A stretch of DNA of 64,000 nt from Pseudoxanthomonas mexicana (GCF_001556105.1 NZ_LSIF01000092.1:62001-126000), one strand, 5' to 3'; positions 34,682 through 41,868 are shown, numbered from the stretch's first letter. Notes: a model not told the origin generated them from the sequence alone. Program-made: numbers and translations.

Positions 34682-35602
34682 TCACCCAGCCCCCACCTCG
34701 ATCCCCTTCACCAGCCGCGACGCCAGCCGCTCGTTCCGCAACTGCGCCAGCCACCACTCCAGCGCGCGGCCCTGGTGGTCGCCGCGCCAGGCGACGTAGA
34801 GCAAATTCGGTTCGCGCGGGTCGGCCATCTGCTTTTCCACCAGCTCACCACGCGTGAGCAGGCCGGCGACGCGATCACGCGGCAGCCAGCCCACGCCGAG
34901 GCCCTCGCACTGGGCCTGGATCTTCGCGCGCATGCTGGGCACCGCCAGTGAGGCTTGCCCGCTCTGCATGCCGTAGCCGCGCACGTCGACGCGGCGCGAG
35001 GTATCGGCCACCACCACCGCGCGATGCTGCAGCACCGTGGCGCGCTCCACCGGTTCGCTCGCCTTCGCCAGCGGATGCCGTGGCGAGACCGCGAACACCC
35101 AGTCCATCACGCCCAGTTCGAACCAGCGCAGCCCCGGGATGACCGGCGGCTCGTTGGTCGCGCCGACCACCACGTCCGCACGCCCATCGCGCAGCGCATC
35201 CCAGGCGCCGGTGAGCACTTCATGGGTGATGCGCAGCGTCACGCCCGATTTCAGGTCGTCGAACGCGCGGATCACCGGCAGCAGCGTGTCGAATTCGAGG
35301 ATCTCGTCGGTGACGATCCACAGCCGGTCTTCCCAGCCGCCGGCGACCTGCTTCACCCGCTGGGTCAGTCGCGACACGTCCAGCATCAGCCGCGCGGCTT
35401 CCTGCGCCAGCAGGTGGCCGGCCGGCGTCAGCTGCAGGCGGTAGCGGCGGCGGTCGAACAGCAGCGCGTCGAAGCGCGTCTCGAGCTGCCGTGCCGCGTG
35501 CGACACGGTGGACGGCGCCTTGCCCAGGCGGGCGGCGGCGCGCGACAGGCTGCCGCTCTCGCGGATGGCGTCCAGCAAGGCCAGTTCGTCTGCCGACAAC
35601 AT
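34682..35602 (-). CDS. LysR-type transcriptional regulator
   Basis: A 306-residue regulator: winged helix-turn-helix at residues 1-60 (SLSRAAARLGKAPSTVSHAARQLE) and a LysR substrate-binding domain (LWIVTDEILEFDTLLPVIRAFDD). It is divergent from a short-chain dehydrogenase gene across 104 bases, the classic LTTR-target layout, so it very likely controls that gene and itself. ATG 35602; the upstream in-frame extension overlaps the divergent promoter and is not used. Effector unknown. Confidence 0.93.
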   Translation of the reverse strand: MLSADELALLDAIRESGSLSRAAARLGKAPSTVSHAARQLETRFDALLFDRRRYRLQLTPAGHLLAQEAARLMLDVSRLTQRVKQVAGGWEDRLWIVTDEILEFDTLLPVIRAFDDLKSGVTLRITHEVLTGAWDALRDGRADVVVGATNEPPVIPGLRWFELGVMDWVFAVSPRHPLAKASEPVERATVLQHRAVVVADTSRRVDVRGYGMQSGQASLAVPSMRAKIQAQCEGLGVGWLPRDRVAGLLTRGELVEKQMADPREPNLLYVAWRGDHQGRALEWWLAQLRNERLASRLVKGIEVGAG

Positions 35603-35619
35603 GTTCGATCCCGTCGAAC
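35603..35619. promoter_or_regulatory. Candidate LysR operator palindrome GTTCGA-N5-TCGAAC
   Basis: A perfect 6-base dyad adjoins the regulator start codon in the divergent gap. A second looser dyad, GTGGCA...TGCCAC (35635-35665), lies toward the dehydrogenase. Either could be the binding site; LTTR boxes are usually T-N11-A. Confidence 0.35.
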
Positions 35620-35706
35620 GAGTCCGTCGCGATTGTGGCACGGAAAGCGCCGGGAGCCTTGCCACCATGCATGCACAGCATCCCGCTGGCATCGAAGGAC
35701 TTCACC

Positions 35707-36456
35707 ATGAACCGCTTCACCGACAAGACCATCCTCATCACCGGCGGCAGCAGCGGCATCGGCCTGGCCACCGCCCAGGCCTTTGCTGCCGAGGGCGCAC
35801 GCGTGGTCGTCACAGGCCGCGACGCCGCCACCCTCGAGCAGGCCAGGACCACCCTCGGCCCCGACACCATCGCCCTGGTCAACGACGCCGGCCGCCTGGC
35901 CGATGCCAAGGCCCTCGCCGCCACCCTGGCCGACGCCGGCGCGCGCCTGGACGGCGTGTTCCTCAACGCCGGCACGGCGAAGTTCGCCGCCTTCCCCGAC
36001 GTCGACGAAGCGCTGTGGGACCAGATCTTCGACACCAACATCAAGGGTCCGTACTTCCAGGTGCAGGCGCTGCTGCCGCTGCTCAATCCCGGCGCCTCGA
36101 TCGTCATCAACGGCTCGACCAACGCCCGCATCGGCATGCCGAACAGCTCGGTCTACGCCGCCAGCAAGGCCGCACTGATCTCGCTGGCGAAGACGCTGTC
36201 GGCCGAGCTGTTGCCGCGCGGCGTGCGCGTCAACGTCGTCAGCCCCGGCCCGGTGGCCACGCCGCTGTACGGCAAGCTGGGCCTGGATGCCGCCGCGCTG
36301 GACGCCACCGCGGCGCAGATCCAGAACCAGATCCCGCTGGGCCGCTTCGGCACGCCGGAAGAGATCGCCTCCACCGTACTGCACCTGTCCGCGCCCGAGT
36401 CCGCCTTCATCGTCGGCACCGAGATCATCGCCGATGGCGGCATGAGCCAGCTGTAA
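35707..36456 (+). CDS. Short-chain dehydrogenase/reductase (classical SDR)
   Basis: A 249-residue NAD(P)-dependent oxidoreductase. Cofactor motif TGGSSGIG near residue 12; LNAG; active-site Ser in INGSTNA, and YAASK near residue 148. The Arg in VTGRDAA after strand 2 suggests NADPH preference. Annotated relatives act on quinones or small carbonyls. ATG 35707 opens directly with the first strand. Adjacent divergent LysR regulator indicates inducible expression. Confidence 0.93.
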   Translation: MNRFTDKTILITGGSSGIGLATAQAFAAEGARVVVTGRDAATLEQARTTLGPDTIALVNDAGRLADAKALAATLADAGARLDGVFLNAGTAKFAAFPDVDEALWDQIFDTNIKGPYFQVQALLPLLNPGASIVINGSTNARIGMPNSSVYAASKAALISLAKTLSAELLPRGVRVNVVSPGPVATPLYGKLGLDAAALDATAAQIQNQIPLGRFGTPEEIASTVLHLSAPESAFIVGTEIIADGGMSQL

Positions 36457-36509
36457 GCGCCGCGCCACATCGAATCCATCGTCGGAGGCTTTCAGGCGAA
36501 CGTCGAACC

Positions 36510-36541
36510 TTGTCTGAGAAGAATGGATGCTTCTCGGACAA
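36510..36541. repeat. Inverted repeat TTGTCTGAGAAG-N8-CTTCTCGGACAA
   Basis: Twelve-base arms with one mismatch (tolerated as G-U in RNA), located between the convergent SDR and PDZ genes. It has no T-run. It could end transcription from either side, or be a solitary repeat. Confidence 0.5.
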
Positions 36542-36620
36542 TGCTGGGAATCTGTCGCTCGTCGTTGACCGGTAGCGCGAGCAGAGCTTCCTTGAACCTC
36601 GCCTGCGCCGTGCAGCGCCT

Positions 36621-36971
36621 CTACTCCGCCACCAGCACCAGCGCGACCGGCTTGCCGGCGCGCAGCACGACCAGCGCCACCCTGTCGCCGGGCTTCACCC
36701 TGCCCATGTCGCCGAAGAACGTGCGTGCGGAGCTGCCGACCAGCGGCTTGCCGTTGAGCTGCTGCACCACGTCGCCCACCTGCAGGCCGGCGCGTGCCGC
36801 CGGCGAGGCGGGCGCGACCACCTTCACCACGACCTGCCTGATGTCGGCGTCCAGCATCTTGCGGTCGAACTTCGCATCGACGGTGAAGCCGAGCTTGCCC
36901 TGGGCGGCGTGGGCCGAGAACGCGAGCAGGCTGGCGAGGAGGACGGCGATCAGGCGGAGGGCGATGGACAT
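36621..36971 (-). CDS. Exported small PDZ-domain protein
   Basis: A 116-residue protein: signal peptide (LRLIAVLLASLLAFSAHA) followed by a single PDZ domain (LGFTVDAKF, VVKVVAPASPAARAGLQVGDVVQQLNGKPL, PGDRVALVVLRAGKPVALVLV). No protease domain accompanies it. Periplasmic PDZ-only proteins may bind C-termini of unfolded or outer-membrane proteins; the target is unknown. It is divergent from the GNAT gene. Confidence 0.85.
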   Translation of the reverse strand: MSIALRLIAVLLASLLAFSAHAAQGKLGFTVDAKFDRKMLDADIRQVVVKVVAPASPAARAGLQVGDVVQQLNGKPLVGSSARTFFGDMGRVKPGDRVALVVLRAGKPVALVLVAE

Positions 36972-37104
36972 GGAGGCGCACCTGGAGGGTCGCGGGCATC
37001 ATGCCTGTTCGCGACCCATCATGCCGGCTTCACTTCCCGCAACGCCGCCTCCGACGATGATCGCGCGGACGGCAGGCCGGCTTCGCGACCGACAAGGACA
37101 ACGG

Positions 37105-37647
37105 ATGAGGCATGGGAGGGCGACTCGGGTATCGGTGCGGCGGGCAACGCTGCACGACGCGGCGCTGCTCTCGATGATCGGCACGGCCGCCTACGCAGCG
37201 ACATACGCCGACATCTGGGAAAACGCGGGCGGGCTGGCCGACAAGCTGGCGACGTTCCGACCCGATGCGTTCGCGGATTGCCTGCAGTCGGCCAACGCGC
37301 AGACGTGGATCGCGACGCTCGATGGCGCGCCCGCAGGCTTCCTGACACTGGTGAACGGCGTGCCCAGTCCGGCGTCCAAGCGCGACGGCGGTGCGGAGAT
37401 CACGCGCTTCTACCTGCTGGGCCCCGCGAGCGGCCAGGGCATCGGCCGTGCCTTGTTCGAAGCGGCGCTGGCGGAAGCCACGACCGTGGGGGCGCGCTAC
37501 CTGTGGCTCGACCTGATGGCGCACGCGCACTGGGCGGAGAAGGCGTACATCCGCCTCGGGTTCCGGGTTACCGGCCAGAGCGAGATGACCGCGGCGGTGC
37601 GCGCGGACAGGCGCGCGAAGTTGGTGATGGAGCGGGAGATCGCGTGA
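37105..37647 (+). CDS. GNAT family N-acetyltransferase
   Basis: A 180-residue acetyltransferase. The start of the fold is VSVRRATLHDAALLSMIG and the acetyl-CoA loop is LLGPASGQGIGRALFEAAL, with LDLMAHAHWAEKAYIRLGFRVTG as the final strand-helix. AAGGA lies six bases upstream of ATG 37105. It converges on a GFA-family gene. Substrate is unknown. Confidence 0.9.
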   Translation: MRHGRATRVSVRRATLHDAALLSMIGTAAYAATYADIWENAGGLADKLATFRPDAFADCLQSANAQTWIATLDGAPAGFLTLVNGVPSPASKRDGGAEITRFYLLGPASGQGIGRALFEAALAEATTVGARYLWLDLMAHAHWAEKAYIRLGFRVTGQSEMTAAVRADRRAKLVMEREIA

Positions 37648-37664
37648 GGCGCGATCCTTTCAGG

Positions 37665-38033
37665 TCAGGCTGAAACCAGCGTCTGCGCTGCGCCATCACT
37701 GGCACCGACCTCGCCGATCGTGGTGAGGTCGATGCCGTCGATGCAGGCGAGGTTGTACCCGTATTGGTTGGGCACGCTGCGGCGCTGGTGGTGGGTGTAG
37801 ATGCCGCACACGCTGCAGAACCAGTGCTTGGCGATCCTGGTGTTCCACTGGTAGAGGCTCAGCCTGTCCTCGCCGCGCGTGATGCGCAGGCGGTCGAGCG
37901 TGACACCGGCCATGATCGCGCCACGGCGGCTGCACATGGAGCAGTTGCAGCGACGGATGTTCTGGTGGCCGTCGATGAGATCGACTTCGAACTCGACCGC
38001 CTTGCAGTGGCAGGCACCGGTGACGGTGTGCAT
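37665..38033 (-). CDS. GFA / CENP-V domain protein
   Basis: A 122-residue zinc protein of the glutathione-dependent formaldehyde-activating fold. The metal-binding motifs are GACHCKAVEFEV, RRCNCSMCSRRG and FCSVCGIYTHH, covering both zinc sites. Most members outside the methylotrophs have no proven link to formaldehyde, so the substrate is open. The start lies 15 bases after the stop of a 72-residue gene, suggesting an operon. Confidence 0.9.
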   Translation of the reverse strand: MHTVTGACHCKAVEFEVDLIDGHQNIRRCNCSMCSRRGAIMAGVTLDRLRITRGEDRLSLYQWNTRIAKHWFCSVCGIYTHHQRRSVPNQYGYNLACIDGIDLTTIGEVGASDGAAQTLVSA

Positions 38034-38048
38034 GGAGATCGCGCTCGC

Positions 38049-38267
38049 TTATTTCTTCATGCCCGCGACGACTTCGCGCACGCTGAGCCCGAGTTCGAGC
38101 TGGACGCGCACGTACTCGCGCTCCTTGCGCGACAGGGTGCGACCCACTTCGATACGCACGTCCTCGGCTTCCAGGATGCGCAGGATCCTCGGCATCGCCG
38201 AGCCGATGGCATCCGGTCCGTAGCCCGCCTCCCGCAATGCGGCACTCAGAAGGTCTTCAATATCCAT
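38049..38267 (-). CDS. Small hypothetical protein, 72 residues
   Basis: Not recognised. The product MDIEDLLSAALREAGYGPDA... is mostly helical and charged, with no signal or membrane segment; the tail LSVREVVAGMKK is amphipathic. Close packing in front of the GFA gene supports a real gene, but the ribosome site is weak. Confidence 0.55.
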   Translation of the reverse strand: MDIEDLLSAALREAGYGPDAIGSAMPRILRILEAEDVRIEVGRTLSRKEREYVRVQLELGLSVREVVAGMKK

Positions 38268-38414
38268 CGCGGCGTCCAGATCGGTTCGAGGCGCGCATTG
38301 TGCACCAGCGCCATGGCTGGGAGTGGGGCGCGAATCCGCTTATCGGGCCGACGCACACGCCGCGTCATCTCCCACGCTGCCTGGATCATCCACGAGAAAG
38401 CACCGGCGCGCTTT

Positions 38415-39146
38415 TCACTTGCGGGCACGCCGTGCGCGCTTTCCATCGCCGTCTTGCGTCGCCGCGCGGCTCTGCGCGAACTCCGGGAAGGTCTCCGCTA
38501 TCGAATCCTTGTCCGGCAGGATGTAGAACAGTCCACCCTTCTCGAACGTGGTCCGCATGATCTGCTCGTAGAACTCGGGCGAGACGTTGATGCAGCCATG
38601 CGTGATGCGATTGTCATCCGGCGAAGGCGATGCAAGGCGTTCGGTGCGTTTCTCCGCCGGGACACCCGTCGCGGTCGGGTGGATGGAGACCGCGGAATCG
38701 TAATCCACCCACAGCACGCGTCCTGCGTCGATCGACGGACCGTAACCGCCCACGAAGCGACCCGCAGGTGTCGTGCGATCCCGGCCGGGAATCTCGCGAA
38801 GCGCGAGACCCGCGACGCCGGGGGCCGTGTGATCACCGACTGCCGAACCAAAGAGCCCGGGCGCAGCGCCACGAAGCTTGCCGTCGCCGCCGAACACCAG
38901 GATCTGTGCAGCGGCCTTGTCCATGATGGCGAAGGGATAACCCTGGCTGTCCTTGGTCGCCACGATCCAGCCTGCAAGCTCGATGACGGTATCGGCGACG
39001 TCCTGGCCCGGCGGAAGCTGATCGACGCTGCCTGCCGCTTGCTTGGCAGCACTCTCGGCATTGGCCGTGCCGGAGCCTGCGAACGCCAGCGCCAACACCA
39101 GCGCGCCACACGCGGTCCGGATCGCGGGATGTATGCACGTACGGAT
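38415..39146 (-). CDS. L,D-transpeptidase (YkuD domain), exported
   Basis: A YkuD-fold L,D-transpeptidase, which cross-links peptidoglycan or attaches proteins to it, with active-site Cys in THGCINVSPEFY near residue 178 and His in SIHPTATG. The signal peptide ends TANA/ES. The start is unusual. A 14-base terminator hairpin (39171-39204) lies within the longer GTG frame from 39224, so the real start should be below it. No ATG, GTG or TTG there gives a proper signal. An ATC at 39146 with a perfect AGGAG seven bases upstream gives a normal 30-residue signal, so ATC initiation is proposed (243 residues). Directly downstream of an alanine-zipper lipoprotein gene. Confidence 0.85.
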   Translation of the reverse strand: MRTCIHPAIRTACGALVLALAFAGSGTANAESAAKQAAGSVDQLPPGQDVADTVIELAGWIVATKDSQGYPFAIMDKAAAQILVFGGDGKLRGAAPGLFGSAVGDHTAPGVAGLALREIPGRDRTTPAGRFVGGYGPSIDAGRVLWVDYDSAVSIHPTATGVPAEKRTERLASPSPDDNRITHGCINVSPEFYEQIMRTTFEKGGLFYILPDKDSIAETFPEFAQSRAATQDGDGKRARRARK

Positions 39147-39170
39147 GGTCCAGCTCCTCGATTCAAGAAA

Positions 39171-39204
39171 GGAACCCGGTGGCCAGCACAGGCCACCGGG
39201 TTCC
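39171..39204 (-). terminator. Rho-independent terminator between Lpp-like and L,D-transpeptidase genes
   Basis: Perfect 14-base stem GGAACCCGGTGGCC-N6-GGCCACCGGGTTCC, followed on the minus strand by TTTCTT. It lies 37 bases beyond the lipoprotein stop. Transcription of the transpeptidase would need read-through or its own promoter. Confidence 0.85.
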
Positions 39205-39241
39205 GGATTCACGCGGTTCGTCACAGATTCCGCAAGCGCGA

Positions 39242-39508
39242 TCAGCCGCGGGGCACGCGACGCGGCGCCGTCTCGAGCCGCTGCACGCGGCCTTCGATCT
39301 GATCCAACCGCTGGTTGGCCTGCTGCGCGGACTGGTTCGCCGACTCGGCACTCTGGGCCGCGCCCTGCACCTTGGTATCGAGTTGATCGAGGCGCGAGTT
39401 GATGCCGGCAAACTCGTCGTCATAGGTCGCGCAGGCGCCAAGGCTCAGGGCGACCAGCGCCACGCCGAGCGTACGCGTTACGGTCAGGTGTTGTTTTTTC
39501 AGAAACAT
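39242..39508 (-). CDS. Alanine-zipper (Lpp/OprI-like) outer-membrane lipoprotein
   Basis: An 88-residue small lipoprotein: lipobox LSLGAC, then a continuous heptad coiled coil (INSRLDQLDTKVQGAAQSAE, QQANQRLDQIEGRVQRLE). This is the Lpp/OprI fold, a trimeric outer-membrane-to-wall spacer. Unlike E. coli Lpp the C-terminus (APRRVPRG) has no terminal Lys, so the classical covalent link to peptidoglycan is not expected. ATG 39508 has AGGAGG at good spacing; upstream frame extension reads through the promoter. Strong terminator follows, consistent with a high-abundance transcript. Confidence 0.88.
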   Translation of the reverse strand: MFLKKQHLTVTRTLGVALVALSLGACATYDDEFAGINSRLDQLDTKVQGAAQSAESANQSAQQANQRLDQIEGRVQRLETAPRRVPRG

Positions 39509-39822
39509 TTCAATCCTCCTTCGTCTGGGGGACTGGGAATATAGCGGCCTTTTTGCCGGCGCTACGACGCGCCTTAAGCTCACGTTGGAGTACGTAGATG
39601 CTGCGTGAAGATGGCGTATCCAATCTCTGCTGGTGGCCAAACTGCGACATGGATCAAACGCCGCAATTTGACTAATGACCAGCAAGTTAAGGCCGAATGA
39701 ATTGCCGTTCTTGATCCCGCTCCACCTCAGGACTGGCTGGCAAGGCTACCAAGCAAGCGTGCGGCCGAACCCGTCCTTTCACAGGGGTTGCGTGATGTCC
39801 ACGCGCGATCGAATACCGATAC
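39509..39822. other. Unusually A/T-richer intergenic stretch
   Basis: This 314-base gap holds the promoter of the Lpp-like gene and little else. From about 39600 to 39780 the bases are clearly less G/C-rich than the rest of the window. A 59-codon rightward frame (39675-39854, MTSKLRPNELPF...) overlaps the nuclease gene end and lacks a ribosome site. It contains a VRPNPSFHR-like stretch resembling short repeat-derived frames in other proteobacteria, so it may be a decayed mobile remnant. Confidence 0.5.
39538..39543 (-). promoter_or_regulatory. Candidate -10 box (TATATT) for the Lpp-like gene
   Basis: TATATT on the minus strand lies 30 bases from the ATG, giving a leader of about 22 bases that contains the AGGAGG. 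No good -35 match 17 bases upstream; the intervening CAAAAAGG may matter. Confidence 0.4.
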
Positions 39823-40641
39823 TCAGCGCGTTCCCCTGCATACGGGAAACGTAGAGCATCCCCAGAAGGTATCGGCGGTTCGTCGGTTGCTTCTTCTTAC
39901 CATCACCGCCTCGCACGTCGGGCAGTTCGGCGCCGCTGGATCATGTGCGATATCTCTGCTTGCTACCGACTCGACGCTCGGCAAACGCGTCAACGCGACG
40001 GCTGACTGCGCTTGCACTTCCCGAATCATTCGCAGCAATGCTGCGCCATCGATCAGCTCGATCGGCTTGCCCTCGGCAAACGCCGCCGCATCCGCCGTGA
40101 ATCCACCGAGTGCCGCGATGTGCGCGGCATCGGCGCGGTGATGGGTCAACAGGCCATACATCTCGCGCACCACGTTGACCGGCACCTTCTCGCGTCGCCA
40201 CTGCTTGCACTGCACGAGCGTGCGCCTGCCGTCGCGGCGCACGATCAGGTCGACACCACCATCGGCGCCACCCAATCCGGTCTCCTCCACCGTGTAGCCA
40301 CGACGACGGAACGCCTCGCCGACCAGCCGTTCGAAATCGCGCCAACCGAGCGCCGAGATGCTGTCCAGTCCCGCGCGTGTATCGAGCAGGCGACGCTTGT
40401 GCCGCGCGCGGAAGAACGACGCGACCGCCGCCATCACGCACAGACCCAGGAAAACCCATGCCAGCGGCATCAGCGGATGGCTGCCTGCCTTGAATGCCGG
40501 CGCGAAGGCGCTGCCTGGCCGTGCGAACACCAGCGGGATGCCGTACGCGATGGCCAGGTAGCCGCACACCCCTAAGGCGAGGCCGAGCGGCCAAGGCAGG
40601 GCGGAAAGATCCTTGAAGAAATGCGTCCTTCCACGTCCCAT
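39823..40641 (-). CDS. Membrane-bound Mrr-like restriction endonuclease domain protein with topoisomerase-type zinc finger
   Basis: A 272-residue protein. Two N-terminal transmembrane helices (about 14-34 and 54-72) are followed by an Mrr_cat PD-(D/E)xK nuclease domain: Glu in DFERLVGEAF, Asp in GGVDLIV near residue 133, and the catalytic Q-x-K in VQCKQWRR. The C-terminus is a C4 zinc ribbon of topoisomerase type (CPTC...FWGCSTFPVC). Related proteins are widespread in proteobacteria; a role at the membrane in degrading foreign DNA or in DNA uptake is plausible but unproven. ATG 40641 follows AGAGGGG. Confidence 0.88.
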   Translation of the reverse strand: MGRGRTHFFKDLSALPWPLGLALGVCGYLAIAYGIPLVFARPGSAFAPAFKAGSHPLMPLAWVFLGLCVMAAVASFFRARHKRRLLDTRAGLDSISALGWRDFERLVGEAFRRRGYTVEETGLGGADGGVDLIVRRDGRRTLVQCKQWRREKVPVNVVREMYGLLTHHRADAAHIAALGGFTADAAAFAEGKPIELIDGAALLRMIREVQAQSAVALTRLPSVESVASRDIAHDPAAPNCPTCEAVMVRRSNRRTADTFWGCSTFPVCRGTR

Positions 40642-40774
40642 GTGGCGCCCCTCTTGTCCCGAGGCGGACCATAGCGCGAAGGCGGACACAGCGGGAAGGT
40701 GGCTTGCCCTACCGCTCGTCAGATGGAAACAACGGCGGCGCCGTCCCGCAGCAGGCGCCACGAAGGCGTTGCGC

Positions 40775-40796
40775 CGACGGGCCGCGTCGCCCGTCG
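40775..40796 (-). terminator. Hairpin CGACGGGC-N6-GCCCGTCG beyond a small minus-strand gene
   Basis: Perfect eight-base stem five bases past the stop of the 91-residue gene. No T-tract. Confidence 0.4.
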
Positions 40797-40800
40797 AGGA

Positions 40801-41076
40801 TCAGGCGTTGGGTGCCTGCTCGGAGACGGCGCGGATCAGCGCGGACTGGCGTTCCAGCATCCAGCGGGTGGCCCACCCTGCGCCGGCATCCAGCGAGCGC
40901 ACGGCCACCTGGTCCTGACGAACGCCCTTGCCGCTGACGAGGATCTTCGCGATCCATCCCTGCCGTTCCGGACCGATCTGCACGATCGGATGCCCGTGGC
41001 AGATCAACGTCCTGTGCCGGTCACCGACGTCCCAGGAGAATCCTTCCGGCAGCGGGGTTGGGGTACGAGTGCTCAC
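40801..41076 (-). CDS. Small hypothetical protein, 91 residues
   Basis: Not recognised. The GTG at 41076 has AGGAG seven bases upstream. The product (GFSWDVGDRHRTLICHGHPIV, then WIAKILVSGKGVR) reads as a compact strand-rich domain with a helical tail (WATRWMLERQSALIRAVSEQ); no signal peptide. Divergent from the Gln-rich small gene over 200 bases. Confidence 0.65.
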   Translation of the reverse strand: MSTRTPTPLPEGFSWDVGDRHRTLICHGHPIVQIGPERQGWIAKILVSGKGVRQDQVAVRSLDAGAGWATRWMLERQSALIRAVSEQAPNA

Positions 41077-41103
41077 GGCATGCTCCTGCTGGGCGGACCG
41101 CAG

Positions 41104-41135
41104 CGTCACACGCATGCTGTGCGTGCCGTGTGACG
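41104..41135. promoter_or_regulatory. Inverted repeat CGTCACACG-N14-CGTGTGACG in a divergent gap
   Basis: Perfect nine-base arms between the 91-residue gene and the Gln-rich small gene. The spacing between arm centres (about two helical turns) would suit a dimeric regulator. The rest of the 200-base gap shows nothing recognisable. Confidence 0.4.
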
Positions 41136-41276
41136 ACTGCGCGACACGCGCGCATTCATCTTCATGCCGATGTTCACGCACATGATCGCCACGCGACGAT
41201 GGCGCGCACACGTTGCTCACCATGCGAAGCGCACCGTGGTTCCACCTCGGCACGTGGCCGAGCTGGAGAAGTATCG

Positions 41277-41444
41277 ATGGGCAACAATCCCAACCCACAG
41301 ACCCCGCAGCCGCAGAAGCGCGATCCGCAACAGGATCAACAGGGGCAGAAGACGCAGCAGAACAACCCGAATCAGCAGGATGACCAGGACCATCAGCGCA
41401 AGCCGCAGCAGGATCAGCAACGCGGCCAGGATCGGAAGCACTGA
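41277..41444 (+). CDS. Gln/Asn/Asp/Pro-rich disordered small protein, 55 residues
   Basis: Product MGNNPNPQTPQPQKRD...QDRKH is built from only ten residue kinds; 19 of 55 are Gln, and there is no Ala, Ser, Cys or large hydrophobic residue after the initiator. It must be unfolded and highly soluble. A near repeat (DPQQDQQ, KPQQDQQ) suggests internal duplication. The call is supported by GGAGAAG seven bases upstream and a strong terminator 12 bases after the stop. Function unknown; hydrophilin-like stress proteins are one analogy, by composition only. Confidence 0.75.
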   Translation: MGNNPNPQTPQPQKRDPQQDQQGQKTQQNNPNQQDDQDHQRKPQQDQQRGQDRKH

Positions 41445-41455
41445 TGCACGAAAGC

Positions 41456-41485
41456 GAAGAGCCCCGCGAGGGGCTCTTCCTTTCT
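41456..41485 (+). terminator. Rho-independent terminator after the Gln-rich gene
   Basis: Perfect ten-base stem GAAGAGCCCC-gcga-GGGGCTCTTC followed by CTTTCT. It also stands beyond the stop of the opposing gene and may serve both. Confidence 0.88.
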
Positions 41486-41515
41486 ACGGCGCGGGAACGA
41501 TCCGGTGGCGCAACA

Positions 41516-41860
41516 TCAGCGCCAGCTCGCCTTGCGCGACGGCGGTGGTGGCGTAGGCGTGGGATCGATGGTCGGCACCAGCAACGACAGGCGCGTTTTG
41601 GCGAAATCGCCGCTACCGTCCACATCCAGCTTGCCCACCGTCGTGGCGGTGATCAGCCCGGTGTCGAGGAACACCTCGCCACCCACCGCCACCGGATGGC
41701 GTGGACTGCACACCTTCACGGGCACCTGCAGCACGCTGATGCCATCGCGCTGCCATTTGGTTTCCGGCACCAGTCGCCGGACGATGGAGCCGTCCACCCA
41801 GACATCGACCGAATCCGATTGCACCGATCGGCACTTGCCGATCCCGACATCAAAAGCCAT
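41516..41860 (-). CDS. Hypothetical protein, 114 residues
   Basis: Not recognised. ATG 41860 is preceded by AGGAGGG. The protein is strand-rich (VDVWVDGSIVRRL, ISVLQVPVKVC, VGGEVFLDTGLI) and ends in a proline-rich tail (PTPTPPPPS). No signal peptide. It starts eight bases after the stop of the 90-residue gene, so the pair forms an operon. Confidence 0.72.
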   Translation of the reverse strand: MAFDVGIGKCRSVQSDSVDVWVDGSIVRRLVPETKWQRDGISVLQVPVKVCSPRHPVAVGGEVFLDTGLITATTVGKLDVDGSGDFAKTRLSLLVPTIDPTPTPPPPSRKASWR

Positions 41861-41868
41861 GCACCCTC

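Noticed and set aside
39823..40641. Full restriction-modification system around the Mrr-like gene
   Set aside because: No methyltransferase, specificity subunit or other defence gene is adjacent; only the single nuclease is seen.
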